A stretch of DNA of 64,000 bases from Salinicola avicenniae (GTDB lineage: Bacteria > Pseudomonadota > Gammaproteobacteria > Pseudomonadales > Halomonadaceae), in assembly GCF_023736115.1 (NCBI RefSeq), contig NZ_JAKQZC010000001.1:248001-312000 (forward strand), in the 5' to 3' direction. Position numbers and translations under genes: made by a program. Below, in pieces: positions 1 to 8,240 of this stretch (position 1 is its first letter; every line of letters starts with the position of its first letter). The notes beneath the pieces are model-generated. The model saw only the letters and a list, made by a program, of their open reading frames with translations. It was not told the origin of the DNA and did not search any database.

Positions 1-1047
1 GACGAGTACAGCAAGCCGCTGCTGTCGAGCGCGCTGGCCAAGCGGCAGGCGCCCGAAGCGCTGGCGATGCGCGATGCGGTCGGCGTGGCCGAGGCGCTGG
101 ATGCCCAGCTGCGTATCCATACGCCGGTGACGGCGATCGATACCGCGTCGCGCTGTCTGCAGCTTGGCGCCGAGCGGCTGCCCTACGGCCAACTGGTCAT
201 CGCCACCGGCGCGGCGCCTTGGCAGCCGTTCGCCGTGCCGCCGGCGCTCGCTTCGCGGGTCTTCCAGATCAACGATCTCGACGACTACCGGCGCTTTCGT
301 ACCGCGCTCGACGGCCATGGCGGTCCGGCGCGGGTGGCGATCGTGGGGGCCGGTCTGGTGGGCTGCGAGTACGCCAGCGACCTGCAGGCGAGTGGCCACC
401 GGGTCGCCCTGGTCGCGCCCGAAGCCACACCGCTGCCGCGTCTGCTGCCGCCACCGCTGGGGCGGGCTTTGGGCACGGCCTTTGCCGAAGCGGGCATCGA
501 TCTGCATCTCGGCCGTCGGCTCGACGCCATCCAGGACGAGGCGGAGACGGTGGTGCTGACGCTGGATGACGGCGCGGTGCTCGCCGCCGACCTGGTTCTG
601 GTGGCTACCGGGCTGCGCCCGCGCACGGCGCTGGCGGCCGCCGCTGGGCTTGCGGTCTCCGAGGCGGGTATCCAGGTCGATCGCTATCTCGCGACCGGGG
701 CGGCCGATGTCTTTGCGCTGGGCGATGTCGCTTGCGTCGACGGTCTCAGTGCCATGTACGTGCAGCCGCTGCAGGCCAGCGCCCGGGCGTTGGCGGCCAC
801 GCTGACCGGGACACCGACGCCGGTGAGCTACGGCGCCTGGCCGATCATGGTCAAGACGCCGCTGTTGCCGGTGGCCGCCCTGCCGCCGCGCGAGGCACCG
901 GCACGCTGGCGTATCGAAGGCGAAGCCGGCGATCTCGTCGCGCTGGCCGAGGACACGAACGGCCAGTTGCTGGGGTTTGCGCTCACTGGACGCTGTGTTC
1001 GGCGGAAAGTCGAACTGGCGCGAGCGGCGCCGCCGTTGCTAGGCTAG
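1..1047 (+). CDS. NAD(P)H-dependent FAD oxidoreductase, rubredoxin reductase type (5' end outside window)
   Basis: The reading frame is open from base 1, so the N-terminus lies outside the window; 348 residues remain. The first visible residues include YSKPLLSSALA, a stretch typical of rubredoxin-NAD+ reductases just after the N-terminal FAD dinucleotide fold. A second Rossmann motif, VAIVGAGLVGCEYA, lies near visible residue 112 and would bind NAD(P)H. A C-terminal DVFALGDVA motif contacts FAD. The family passes electrons from NADH to rubredoxin, for alkane hydroxylases or oxygen detoxification. No rubredoxin gene is visible here because the upstream side is cut off. The family is confident; the precise partner is an inference. 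Another class I pyridine-nucleotide-disulphide reductase, such as a ferredoxin reductase, is the alternative. Confidence 0.85.
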   Translation, partial: DEYSKPLLSSALAKRQAPEALAMRDAVGVAEALDAQLRIHTPVTAIDTASRCLQLGAERLPYGQLVIATGAAPWQPFAVPPALASRVFQINDLDDYRRFRTALDGHGGPARVAIVGAGLVGCEYASDLQASGHRVALVAPEATPLPRLLPPPLGRALGTAFAEAGIDLHLGRRLDAIQDEAETVVLTLDDGAVLAADLVLVATGLRPRTALAAAAGLAVSEAGIQVDRYLATGAADVFALGDVACVDGLSAMYVQPLQASARALAATLTGTPTPVSYGAWPIMVKTPLLPVAALPPREAPARWRIEGEAGDLVALAEDTNGQLLGFALTGRCVRRKVELARAAPPLLG

Positions 1048-1216
1048 CGACGGTAGTCACGGGTGCGTCAGCCACGATTCGTCACTTGCACTGGACAAAC
1101 CGCGCCTCGAGCTGCCTATTATGCGCTCGGAGGGTATGAGTCCCTCATCGAGAACAACAACGCGTAACAACTGCGAGGCGTGCCAGGTGACGCCATTGCT
1201 AAACCAGGAGGGCTTT

Positions 1217-1492
1217 ATGCGTAAGCCAGAACTCGCTGCGGCGATTGCCGAGCGTGCGGATCTTTCGAAGGACAAGGCCAGCCAGGTGCTTAACGTCATT
1301 CTCGACGAAATCACCGGCACGGTTTCCAAGGGTAGCGATGTCACCCTGATCGGCTTCGGTTCGTTCACGGTTCGCGAGCGTGCCGCGCGCACCGGTAAGA
1401 ATCCGCAGACCGGCAAGCCGCTGAACATTCCCGCCAGCAAGACCGTGGCCTTCAAGCCCGGCAAGGCGCTCAAGGACGCGGTCAGCAAGTAG
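1217..1492 (+). CDS. hupB: DNA-binding protein HU (beta type)
   Basis: This 91-residue protein is a textbook HU/IHF-family nucleoid protein. It starts MRKPELAAAIAERADLSK, carries the GFGSF turn before the DNA-binding arm, and has arm residues around RTGKNPQTGKPLNIP near positions 56-70, ending in a basic helix. HU dimers bend DNA non-specifically and compact the nucleoid. ATG 1217 was chosen because AGGAGG lies just upstream (1207-1212); the frame stays open further upstream to 1121, but that part has no HU similarity. It stands alone here, whereas hupB often follows lon in gammaproteobacteria, and an FAD reductase gene precedes it. Two perfect inverted repeats follow the stop codon. Confidence 0.96.
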   Translation: MRKPELAAAIAERADLSKDKASQVLNVILDEITGTVSKGSDVTLIGFGSFTVRERAARTGKNPQTGKPLNIPASKTVAFKPGKALKDAVSK

Positions 1493-1515
1493 TCCCGGTT
1501 TTATCGTCCTGGCAA

Positions 1516-1573
1516 CCGCCCGTCGCCGGACGGGCGGCCTGTACGCCGATTCGCCGACCGTTGGCGAATCGGC
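1516..1573 (+). terminator. two consecutive perfect inverted repeats after hupB
   Basis: A 9-bp stem (1516-1524 with 1529-1537, 4-nt loop) is followed by an 11-bp stem (1545-1555 with 1563-1573, 7-nt loop). Neither has a T-tract, so intrinsic termination is uncertain. They could equally stabilise the hupB 3' end. Confidence 0.45.
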
Positions 1574-1621
1574 TTCCTGCTTGCCGGTACCACCGGCGCT
1601 GATTGATCGCTGCGAGGTAGC

Positions 1622-1978
1622 ATGAAGCTCAAGTTGATGCTGTGGTGGCTCGGCGTGATGCTCAAGCGCGCGCGTGCGCGCAAGTCGGCGTTCCGCGAGA
1701 CATTGACCCGCCTGCAACGCTTCGATTGGGGCGTGGCGACGGAGGACCTCGCGATCGCACGCCATTACCGTATGCGCCCCGAGGCGATCGACAGTGCGCC
1801 GGGGTTGCCGGTGGATCTGGCGCTGGAACTGCGCTTTCGCGATGCCGACAGCGCGACCCGGTTTCTGCGCAAGCCCTCTCAGCGTGCTTTTCGCGAAGGA
1901 CTGTTCGACGGTCGTCTGCGCCTGGTGGGCGATTCACGCGACCTGGAGCGACTGCAGAGTCTGCTCAAGCATCTCTGA
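1622..1978 (+). CDS. small conserved-looking hypothetical protein
   Basis: I do not recognise this 118-residue protein. It begins MKLKLMLWWLGVMLKRARARK, a short hydrophobic stretch followed at once by a basic cluster, which looks like a membrane-associated amphipathic start more than a cleaved signal peptide. The rest is a soluble alpha/beta domain rich in Arg, Asp and Leu (for example LALELRFRDADSATRFLRK). GAGGT lies close upstream of ATG 1622. Codon use matches the neighbours, which supports a real gene. It is followed by a small tandem repeat and then the convergent pirin gene. SCP2-like lipid binding is one thought from the shape of the sequence, but I would not assign it. Confidence 0.7.
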   Translation: MKLKLMLWWLGVMLKRARARKSAFRETLTRLQRFDWGVATEDLAIARHYRMRPEAIDSAPGLPVDLALELRFRDADSATRFLRKPSQRAFREGLFDGRLRLVGDSRDLERLQSLLKHL

Positions 1979-1979
1979 A

Positions 1980-2012
1980 CCACGAGCCACGAGCCACGAG
2001 CCACGAGCCACG
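1980..2012. repeat. heptamer tandem repeat CCACGAG, 4.7 copies
   Basis: Four perfect CCACGAG units plus CCACG follow directly on the stop codon of the upstream gene. It is an intergenic microsatellite with no visible coding role. Confidence 0.9.
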
Positions 2013-2078
2013 CGTTCTTAGGCGTCTAATGCGGCCCGCCTCCGCGTCAACATCATGACCGCGCTGGCGTCTGCCGGG

Positions 2079-2792
2079 TCAGGCTGCCGCGATCTCCGGC
2101 AAATCGAAGACCAGCACTTCCGCCGCCTCGCCCTGCGCCAACGACACCTCCGGCTCATCGACCAGCATCAGCGCATCGCCACCCGCCAGCCGTTCACCGT
2201 TGACCGTCAACTCGCCGCGCACCACGTGCACATAGCTCTGACGCCCGGCCGCCAGCGCCAGCGAGGCATGTTCCTCGCCGTCCAGCAGCGTTGCGTAGAT
2301 GAAGGCGTCCTGCTGCAGCGTGAGCGAGCCGTCGCGGCCATCCGGCGACAGGATCAGGCAAAGCCGGCCGCGCTTGTCCGCTTCGGTGAAATCCTTCTCC
2401 GCATAACGCGGCGTGAGATGGCGCTCGCGCGGGAAGAGCCAGATCTGCAGAAAGTGGACCGGCTCGCTCGACGAGTGGTTGAACTCGCTGTGCTCGACAC
2501 CCGTACCGGTGGTCATGATCTGGACCCGGCCGGGGCCGATCGCGGAGCCGTTGCCCAGGGTATCGCGGTGGGCCAGCTCGCCGCCGAGAACATAGGAGAA
2601 GATCTCCATGTCCCGGTGGCCGTGCTGGCCGAAGCCCTGACCGGGCGCAACGCGATCCTCGTTGATCACGCGCAGGACGCTGAAGTGGACATGTTCGGGG
2701 TCGTGATAGCCGGCGAACGAGAACGAGTGAAAGCTCTTGAGCCAGCCGTGGTCGGCATAGCCGCGTTCGTGACCGCGTCGGATCGTTAACAT
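2079..2792 (-). CDS. pirin family protein (YhhW-like bicupin)
   Basis: This 237-residue protein has the two-cupin arrangement of pirins. The N-terminal cupin shows the metal-binding pattern HVHFSVL (near residues 33-39), HGHRDMEIFSYV (56-67) and GVEHSEFNH (around 98-106). The C-terminal cupin has lost such ligands, as usual. It starts with the family signature RRGHERGYADHGWLKSFHSFSFAGYH split over the first 30 residues. E. coli YhhW, which has this fold, shows quercetin 2,3-dioxygenase activity in vitro; the physiological substrate is generally unknown. A good Shine-Dalgarno (GAGGAG, 7-nt spacer) precedes the ATG. It is monocistronic, convergent with the preceding small gene and upstream of trpA by about 130 bp on the opposite side. 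Confidence 0.93.
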   Translation of the reverse strand: MLTIRRGHERGYADHGWLKSFHSFSFAGYHDPEHVHFSVLRVINEDRVAPGQGFGQHGHRDMEIFSYVLGGELAHRDTLGNGSAIGPGRVQIMTTGTGVEHSEFNHSSSEPVHFLQIWLFPRERHLTPRYAEKDFTEADKRGRLCLILSPDGRDGSLTLQQDAFIYATLLDGEEHASLALAAGRQSYVHVVRGELTVNGERLAGGDALMLVDEPEVSLAQGEAAEVLVFDLPEIAAA

Positions 2793-2919
2793 CGTCGAAC
2801 TCCTCTTCTCCGGGGCGCCGAATGCGGATCAGTCGGCGCGTGAGAGGAGTCTAGCGCGCAAGCGATCGAACAAAAGCGCGTATTTATGCGCGATCGCCTG
2901 CACAAAATCGAACGATGTC

Positions 2920-3786
2920 TCAGCGTGCCTCGGCGATGGCCGCTGCCAGCGTGCGGGTCAGCGCGAGCGCTCCTTCGACGCCCCCGGTCTCGAGCGCTTC
3001 CACCAGCGCGCTGCCGACCACCACGGCATCCGCCTGGCGTGCGACCGCGCCTGCCGTGGCCGCATCGCGAACGCCGAAGCCGACGGCCACCGGTAACGGC
3101 GTCTGCTGCCGCAAATGGGCGATGCCGGCAGCGAGCGCGTTCTCCGGTTCGCTGTCACGCCCTGGCTCAAGCCCTTTCTCAAGCACTTTCTCGGTCGAGG
3201 GGCGTTGGCCGCCGGTCACGCCGTTGTAAGCGATGCGATAGACGAAGCCGTTGCCCTGGGCCAGTAGTGTCGGCAGTCGCGCCGGCGGCGTGGTCGGTGC
3301 CACCAGTGGAATGCGGGCCAGGCCCAGATCGCGTGCCTGAGCGGTCAGCGCGGCGCCGTGCTCGGGTGGCAGGTCGACCAGAATCAGCCCATCGACCCCG
3401 GCGTCGGCCGCGGCTTCGAGAAAGCGCGTCTCGCCGAAGCGCTGAATCGGGTTGAGATAGCCCATCAGCACGATCGGCGTGTCGTCATCGTGACGACGGA
3501 AGGCGCGCACGTCCTCGAGCGTCCGCGCCAGCGTCTGCCCTGCGGCCAGCGCACGCTGTCCGGCGCGCTGAATGGCCACGCCGTCGGCCATAGGGTCGCT
3601 GAACGGCATGCCCAGCTCGATGATATCCGCCCCGGCCGCCGGCAGACTCTCGAGCAGGTGGCGGCCGGTGCCCGTCTCCGGGTCGCCGGCCATCGCGTAG
3701 GTAATCAGCCCGGCGCGCCGAGCCTGGCGTAGCGCTTCGAAGCGGCGTGTCAGGCGACTTTCTGACATGACGGTAGGAACGCTCAT
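2920..3786 (-). CDS. trpA: tryptophan synthase alpha chain
   Basis: TrpA cleaves indole-3-glycerol phosphate to indole and glyceraldehyde 3-phosphate and channels indole to TrpB. The 288-residue TIM barrel has both catalytic acids: Glu57 in [11 protein letters not shown] (E. coli Glu49) and Asp68 in MADG (Asp60). The loop-6 motif GVTG has its Thr at 191 (Thr183 equivalent). It differs from the usual family after GVTG: an extra stretch of roughly 17 residues (about 195-220) precedes the next helix IAHLRQQ, and the DNA there contains a 12-bp tandem duplication (3166-3189). The start overlaps the trpB stop as ATGA, so translation is coupled. Divergent trpI beyond trpB is the likely activator. 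Expected length is about 265-270 residues. Confidence 0.96.
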   Translation of the reverse strand: MSVPTVMSESRLTRRFEALRQARRAGLITYAMAGDPETGTGRHLLESLPAAGADIIELGMPFSDPMADGVAIQRAGQRALAAGQTLARTLEDVRAFRRHDDDTPIVLMGYLNPIQRFGETRFLEAAADAGVDGLILVDLPPEHGAALTAQARDLGLARIPLVAPTTPPARLPTLLAQGNGFVYRIAYNGVTGGQRPSTEKVLEKGLEPGRDSEPENALAAGIAHLRQQTPLPVAVGFGVRDAATAGAVARQADAVVVGSALVEALETGGVEGALALTRTLAAAIAEAR

Positions 3787-4994
3787 GAGCGGTTCTCCTC
3801 GGCGGGCAGGTGATCGATGAGGGTTTGCATGTCCTTGTCGCCGCGGCCGCTCAGGCACACCACGATCGAGGCATCGGCGCTGCGTGCAGCGGCCTGGCGC
3901 CCGGCTTCGTGCAAGGCATGCGCGGATTCGAGCGCCGGCAGGATGCCCTCCAGGCGGCAGCAGAGCGTTACCGCGGCCAGGGCCTCGTCGTCGTTCACGG
4001 CGATGTAGCGCGCGCGACCGCTGTCGTGGAGCCACGCGTGCTCGGGGCCGACCCCGGGGTAGTCGAGGCCCGCGGAGATCGAGTGAGCATCCTCTATCTG
4101 GCCGTCGTCGTCCTGCAGCAGATAGGTCCGATTGCCGTGCAGGATGCCTGGCGCGCCGCCGTTGAGACTCGCGGCATGACGGCCACTGGCCAGCCCTTCA
4201 CCGCCGGCTTCGACGCCGATCAGTTCGACCGCATCGTCGAGAAACGGATGGAACAGCCCCATCGCGTTGGAGCCGCCGCCGACGCAGGCGATCAGCGTGT
4301 CGGGCAGACGCTCCGTGCGCGCCAGCATCTGCTCGCGGGTTTCGCGGCCGATGACCGATTGGAAGTCGCGCACCATGCGCGGATAGGGGGCCGGACCCGC
4401 GACGGTGCCGATGACATAAAAGGTGTCATCGACGCTGGCGACCCAGGCGCGCAGGGCCTCATTCATGGCGTCCTTGAGCGTCGCCGTGCCGCTGGTCACC
4501 GGCACCACCTCGGCGCCGAGCAGACGCATGCGCTGTACGTTGGGCTGCTGACGCGCGATATCCGTTGCGCCCATATAGATCTTGCACTGCATGCCGAGTC
4601 GGGCGGCGACGGTTGCCACGGCGACGCCGTGCATGCCGGCGCCGGTTTCGGCGATCAGCCGGTTGCGCCCCATGCGCCTGGCCAGCAGGGCCTGGCCGAG
4701 CGCATTGTTGATCTTGTGCGCGCCGGTATGATTCAAATCCTCACGCTTCAGGTAGATCCGGGCGCCGCCGAAATGGGCGCTCAGGCGCTCGGCAAAATAA
4801 AGCGGCGTGGCGCGGCCGACGTAGTCGCGCTGCAGATCGGCCAGACGTGTCTGAAAAGCGGGATCGGCGCGAGCCTCGTCGTAGGCGGCCTCGATCTCGC
4901 CGATCAGCGGCACCAGGGTTTCGGCCAGGTAGCGGCCGCCGTAGCGCTGGTCGCCGCTGCCGAAAAAGCCGTTGTCGTCGGGAAAGTCCGTCAT
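3783..4994 (-). CDS. trpB: tryptophan synthase beta chain
   Basis: TrpB joins indole and L-serine to L-tryptophan using PLP. The 403-residue protein has the PLP lysine Lys94 in [13 protein letters not shown], catalytic Glu116 in AETGAG (Salmonella Glu109), the phosphate loop GGGSNAMG, and the late ESAHAL and CLSGRGDKD motifs. The residue after ETGAG is Met121, where the textbook motif has Gln (Gln114). The motif usually read AGPHPYP is AGPAPYP here. ATG 4994 (MTDFPDD) is preferred because AAGGA lies 8 nt upstream; ATG 5003 (MTAMTDF) would have its ribosome site abutting the start. It is first gene of trpBA, divergent from trpI. Confidence 0.96.
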   Translation of the reverse strand: MTDFPDDNGFFGSGDQRYGGRYLAETLVPLIGEIEAAYDEARADPAFQTRLADLQRDYVGRATPLYFAERLSAHFGGARIYLKREDLNHTGAHKINNALGQALLARRMGRNRLIAETGAGMHGVAVATVAARLGMQCKIYMGATDIARQQPNVQRMRLLGAEVVPVTSGTATLKDAMNEALRAWVASVDDTFYVIGTVAGPAPYPRMVRDFQSVIGRETREQMLARTERLPDTLIACVGGGSNAMGLFHPFLDDAVELIGVEAGGEGLASGRHAASLNGGAPGILHGNRTYLLQDDDGQIEDAHSISAGLDYPGVGPEHAWLHDSGRARYIAVNDDEALAAVTLCCRLEGILPALESAHALHEAGRQAAARSADASIVVCLSGRGDKDMQTLIDHLPAEENRS

Positions 4995-5007
4995 GGCGGT
5001 CATCCTT

Positions 5008-5041
5008 ATCGAAGGTCACTCGGCATCGAAGGTCACTCGGC
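5008..5041. repeat. exact 17-bp tandem duplication in the trpB leader
   Basis: ATCGAAGGTCACTCGGC occurs twice head to tail (5008-5024 and 5025-5041), between trpB and trpI. It lies in the 5' region of the trpBA transcript or its promoter. Confidence 0.9.
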
Positions 5042-5120
5042 GCCTCGGCGTGAGGGCGAGTCGATGGACGTAGACTAGGCCGTGTCGGCGCCGGAGAAAA
5101 TCGATAAACTCTCTCTAATC

Positions 5121-5137
5121 TGTGAGAAAAACTCACA
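5121..5137. promoter_or_regulatory. perfect palindrome TGTGAG-N5-CTCACA, candidate TrpI operator
   Basis: A 6-5-6 perfect inverted repeat lies 24 bp upstream of trpI and about 125 bp from trpB. T5123 and A5135 are separated by 11 nt, the T-N11-A core of LysR-family sites. TrpI of Pseudomonas activates trpBA from the shared intergenic region, so location and symmetry fit. Its use as an operator is inferred. Confidence 0.6.
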
Positions 5138-5160
5138 TCCGATTGGAGAGGCCATCCGTC

Positions 5161-6057
5161 ATGTCGAGTGCTGCAAGCCTGCCGCCGCTTAATGCGCTGC
5201 GAGCCTTCGAGGCGACTGCCCGTTGTGGCAGCGTGACCGCCGCCGCCGAAGAACTGCACGTGACCCACGGGGCGGTGAGCCGGCAGCTGCGCACGCTCGA
5301 GTCCCATTTCGGGACGGCGCTGTTCGAGCGCGTTGGCCGCGGGTTGACCCTGACCGCGCACGGACGAGAGCTGCAGCGCTCGGTCGGCGAGGCCTTCTCG
5401 CGCCTGAGCGAGGGCTGCGCGACGCTGAAACGGCGGCTCGACGAGGCGCCGTTCACACTGGCCTGTCCCGGCAGCCTGCTGGCGCGCTGGCTGATCCCGC
5501 GGCTCGATCGTCTCAACGCCGATCTGCCTGCGCTGCGCCTGCGGGTGATCTCCAGCGAGCATGAACTCGACCCGCGTCGCGACGACGTCGACGCCACGCT
5601 GCGCTTCGCCGCACCCCCCTGGCCGGCAGACCTGAGCGTGTTCACGCTGCGGCCCGAGCGTATCGTCGCCGTGGCGACGCCCGACGTCTGGCGGTCGACC
5701 CCGTCCGAGACGGCCGCCGACATGCTGGCGCATGGCACGCTGCTGGATACCGCCTCCCGTCCGCAGGCGTGGACGCAGTGGACCGACGCCATGGGTGTCG
5801 ACCCCGAGACGCTGGCCGCGGCGCGCCAGCGAGGGCGAACCTTCGAGCACCTCTACTACCTGCTCGAGGCGGCACTTTCCGGATTGGGCGTGGCGATTGC
5901 CCCCGATGTCCTGGTCGCCGGCGAGATCGAACGCGGCCAACTGGTCGCGCCCTGGCCGGCAGTCGAGACCGGCGCGGCGCTGGGGCTCTGGCTGGCGCCC
6001 GGTGCCGACGAGCGGCGCGCTGGCGCGCTGGCGGCGTGGCTGAAACGGGAATTGTGA
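5161..6057 (+). CDS. trpI: LysR-family transcriptional activator TrpI
   Basis: This 298-residue LysR regulator strongly resembles Pseudomonas TrpI. Shared segments include LNALRAFEATAR, EELHVTHGAVSRQLRTLE (helix-turn-helix, near residues 30-50), PGSLLARWLIPRLD, DPRRDDVDATLRFA, and the C-terminal FEHLYYLLEAALSGLGVAIAP. In Pseudomonas TrpI binds indoleglycerol phosphate and activates the divergent trpBA genes; the gene order here is the same. ATG 5161 has GGAGAGG with a 9-nt spacer. An earlier GTG at 5122 lies inside the palindromic operator candidate and would add residues outside family similarity, so it was rejected. LysR proteins usually repress themselves from the same site. Confidence 0.93.
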   Translation: MSSAASLPPLNALRAFEATARCGSVTAAAEELHVTHGAVSRQLRTLESHFGTALFERVGRGLTLTAHGRELQRSVGEAFSRLSEGCATLKRRLDEAPFTLACPGSLLARWLIPRLDRLNADLPALRLRVISSEHELDPRRDDVDATLRFAAPPWPADLSVFTLRPERIVAVATPDVWRSTPSETAADMLAHGTLLDTASRPQAWTQWTDAMGVDPETLAAARQRGRTFEHLYYLLEAALSGLGVAIAPDVLVAGEIERGQLVAPWPAVETGAALGLWLAPGADERRAGALAAWLKREL

Positions 6058-6120
6058 GGGGCCAATCGACACGCCTTGGCCGATGGGTGAGCGCCACCTT
6101 GAGGCCGTGAGCCGGCGGTA

Positions 6121-7020
6121 TCAGCCGTCTCGCCGCGTGCTCTGCTCCTTCGCCTGCATGCGCTCCATGGCGCGACGATAGGAGCCGTTGCGCACCGCCC
6201 AGCGCACCACCGGCGCTAGCGTGCGGATCCCGCCACGTACCGCCCGGCGTTCGCGTGCCGACATTTCCAGGCCGAGCAGGGTCGCCGCCCACGGCGGTAG
6301 CAGGTCGATGCCGGCGCGCATGAACAGGGCGCCGGCAGGCTGGATGATCGGGCTCGGCGGCAGCGAGTGCAGCAGCACCTCGACCACGTCGCGGGTGCGC
6401 GTGTCGCAGACCAGAAAGCGACGCTGGCGCTCGAGATAGGCGTCGACCGCCGCGCGGCTGCGTGGCACGTCGCGGGCGCCGAGGGCTTCGGCGACGCGGG
6501 CGGTCTCGTCGAAGTAGCGATCCTGATCGGCCAGGCTCAGGCGCGGGTTGCGATAGCGCCGATGCGCAGCGAGAAAGCGGCTCATCTCGGCCACGTGGAC
6601 CCAGGTCAGCAACTCGGGGTCGCTGGCGGCATAGGGAGTGCCGTCGGCGGCCTCGCCGACGACGCCTTCATGCACCTGGCGCACGCGCTGGAGAATCCGT
6701 TCGGCATCCTCCCGCGAGCCGAAGGTCGTCACGGCGATGAACTGGCTGGTGCGACGCAGCCGACCGATCATGTCCTGGCGGAAGTTGGAGTGGTCCCATA
6801 CGCCGGCGAGTGCCAGCGGGTGCAGCATCTGCAGCAGCAGCGCGCTGATGCCGCCGCACATCATCGAGGTGAAATCGCCGTGAATCCGCCAGGCGACGGT
6901 TTCCGGCCCGAACAGCCCCGGATCGCCCTTGGGCTGTGTGTAGTCCACCCCGCCAAGCGTGCGGCCGGTCAGGTGGCTGATGCGCTGCTCGATGGCGTCG
7001 CGCAGGCGGGTCGGCGTCAT
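6121..7020 (-). CDS. oxygenase MpaB family protein (DUF2236)
   Basis: This 299-residue protein matches the DUF2236/MpaB family, which includes latex-clearing protein and fungal MpaB oxygenases that bind haem b. The family hallmark segment GDFTSMMCGGISALLLQMLHP lies near residues 49-69, followed by a WDHSNF motif and later LLTWVHVAEM, whose His is a candidate metal or haem contact. The C-terminal third is basic. Physiological substrates of most bacterial members are unknown. The start codon overlaps the stop of the upstream DUF4105 gene as ATGA, so the two proteins are probably made together. The link suggests a membrane or envelope lipid context, but that is inference. Confidence 0.85.
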   Translation of the reverse strand: MTPTRLRDAIEQRISHLTGRTLGGVDYTQPKGDPGLFGPETVAWRIHGDFTSMMCGGISALLLQMLHPLALAGVWDHSNFRQDMIGRLRRTSQFIAVTTFGSREDAERILQRVRQVHEGVVGEAADGTPYAASDPELLTWVHVAEMSRFLAAHRRYRNPRLSLADQDRYFDETARVAEALGARDVPRSRAAVDAYLERQRRFLVCDTRTRDVVEVLLHSLPPSPIIQPAGALFMRAGIDLLPPWAATLLGLEMSARERRAVRGGIRTLAPVVRWAVRNGSYRRAMERMQAKEQSTRRDG

Positions 7021-8105
7021 GGGGTCGCTGCCGTCTCGTCAGGGGAGGAAAGGTCGCCATTGGCGAGCGGTACGCCTTGGCGTATGGCACGCGAAAATGT
7101 CCGACTGCCGGCCGCATAGGGCACGGCTTGGGCGCGGGGGTTGATATAGCCCCGCTCGCGCAGCACCTCGAGCGGCTGACGGGTATTCAGTCCGCCGACC
7201 TCGTAGACGTACTCGGGCAGATAGCCGGAGAGGATTAGGCGAATGTCCTTCGGCAGTCCCGACACGATCTTGTCGACCATATTGAACACGATGGTGGTGC
7301 AGTTGCTGGTGAGCGTGTTGTAGAACGCGGGCTCCTGCTGCAGGCGCTCGGCCTCTTCGAGATAGGCCAGAAACAGCTCGCGCCGCGCGGCTGCCGGCAG
7401 CCCCACGTTGTAGAGATAGACATCCTCGTGGCGCACATTGCTGCGCAGCCGCAGGATATCGTTCTCGTCGGCGGCGATCAGATTGACCTCGAACTGCTTG
7501 AAGAAGCCGCCGCTGATCGAGAAGGCCTCGTCGCGCTCGCGCCGTATCTCCACCGAGAAGGTCAGGTGGCGGCCGTCGTCGAAGCCAAAGCTGACCAGCG
7601 TGTGGGCGATGGCCGGTCCCATCCAGTAGGAGACGATCATGTCGACCGATGACAGCGCATCGAGATTGTAGTCGCGCGTCTCCCAGCGCGGTGTCGCGGT
7701 CTCCGGCGTCAGCCACGCGAAGTCGCGGACGTTGTGCAGCCGAACGCGATCCCCGTCACGCTCGAATGATAGCTGATGCGCCACATCCGGCGCCCAATCG
7801 CGGTCGTTGCTGGGCTCGAGGCGTTGCCACCAGGCCACGATAGCGATCAGCGCGGCGACAAACGTCAGCCGTAGCGCCAGGGCGAGGCGCGGGTAGCGCC
7901 GTCGCCATACCGGGGCCAGCAGTGCCGCCGAGCCGAGCAGCGCCCAGCCGATGATGGCGAGGAGCACGCCGGCGCGCGGCCCCGGCAGCGCGAAGTGCAG
8001 GGCCATGACACCCCAGGCCGTCGCCAGCCCGAGTCCGAGCGCGCGCAGGGCATGACTGAGTAGGACGAGTGCTCGACGCCAGAAGGGCGGCCGGATAGCG
8101 GACAT
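7017..8105 (-). CDS. DUF4105 (Lnb N-terminal periplasmic domain) membrane protein
   Basis: This 362-residue protein starts with two or three membrane segments (residues about 10-40, 42-66 and 74-94). A soluble domain follows that matches the DUF4105 family: DYNLDALSSVDMIVSYWMGP, HTLVSFGFDDGRHLTFSVEIR and the signature SNCTT, where the Cys is the presumed nucleophile of a papain/NlpC-like fold. The His of HLTFSVEIRRE is a possible partner. The family is predicted to be a periplasmic hydrolase; the reaction is not established. It is the first gene of a two-gene operon with the MpaB-like oxygenase (4-nt overlap), divergent from yccS. A conserved aromatic-rich middle part supports a real, intact gene. 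Confidence 0.85.
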   Translation of the reverse strand: MSAIRPPFWRRALVLLSHALRALGLGLATAWGVMALHFALPGPRAGVLLAIIGWALLGSAALLAPVWRRRYPRLALALRLTFVAALIAIVAWWQRLEPSNDRDWAPDVAHQLSFERDGDRVRLHNVRDFAWLTPETATPRWETRDYNLDALSSVDMIVSYWMGPAIAHTLVSFGFDDGRHLTFSVEIRRERDEAFSISGGFFKQFEVNLIAADENDILRLRSNVRHEDVYLYNVGLPAAARRELFLAYLEEAERLQQEPAFYNTLTSNCTTIVFNMVDKIVSGLPKDIRLILSGYLPEYVYEVGGLNTRQPLEVLRERGYINPRAQAVPYAAGSRTFSRAIRQGVPLANGDLSSPDETAATP

Positions 8106-8196
8106 GAGGATTCCCGAACGAAGAAGGCCGGCGTCGTCGACGTCGTCGCGACAGCCGATGGTGCCCCAGTGCCGCGCGCGAATAAAGCCTGGGCCG

Positions 8197-8227
8197 TTGC
8201 CGCCGATAAGCGATAGAACGTTATACT
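8197..8227 (+). promoter_or_regulatory. possible sigma70 promoter for yccS
   Basis: TTGCCG (8197-8202) and TATACT (8222-8227) are separated by 19 bp, slightly longer than optimal. Transcription would begin around 8234, which leaves almost no leader before the ATG at 8241 and argues that translation starts further downstream. Confidence 0.35.
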
Positions 8228-8240
8228 AAAGTCTAAATTC

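Noticed and set aside
1092-1122. hupB promoter TGGACA...TATTAT
   Set aside because: The spacer is 19 bp and the -35 match is weak; not strong enough to list as a feature.
1980-2012. CRISPR array
   Set aside because: The unit is only 7 bp, with no spacers and no cas genes.
3810-5078. 422-residue open frame opposite trpB
   Set aside because: It mirrors the trpB coding strand in high-GC DNA; the protein is low-complexity Gly/Ala/Asp/Gln/Arg with no family features, while trpB is unmistakable.
5121-5137. CRP site at TGTGAG...CTCACA
   Set aside because: CRP half-sites TGTGA and TCACA need a 6-bp spacer; here it is 7, while the T-N11-A LysR pattern fits exactly and the neighbour is a LysR gene.
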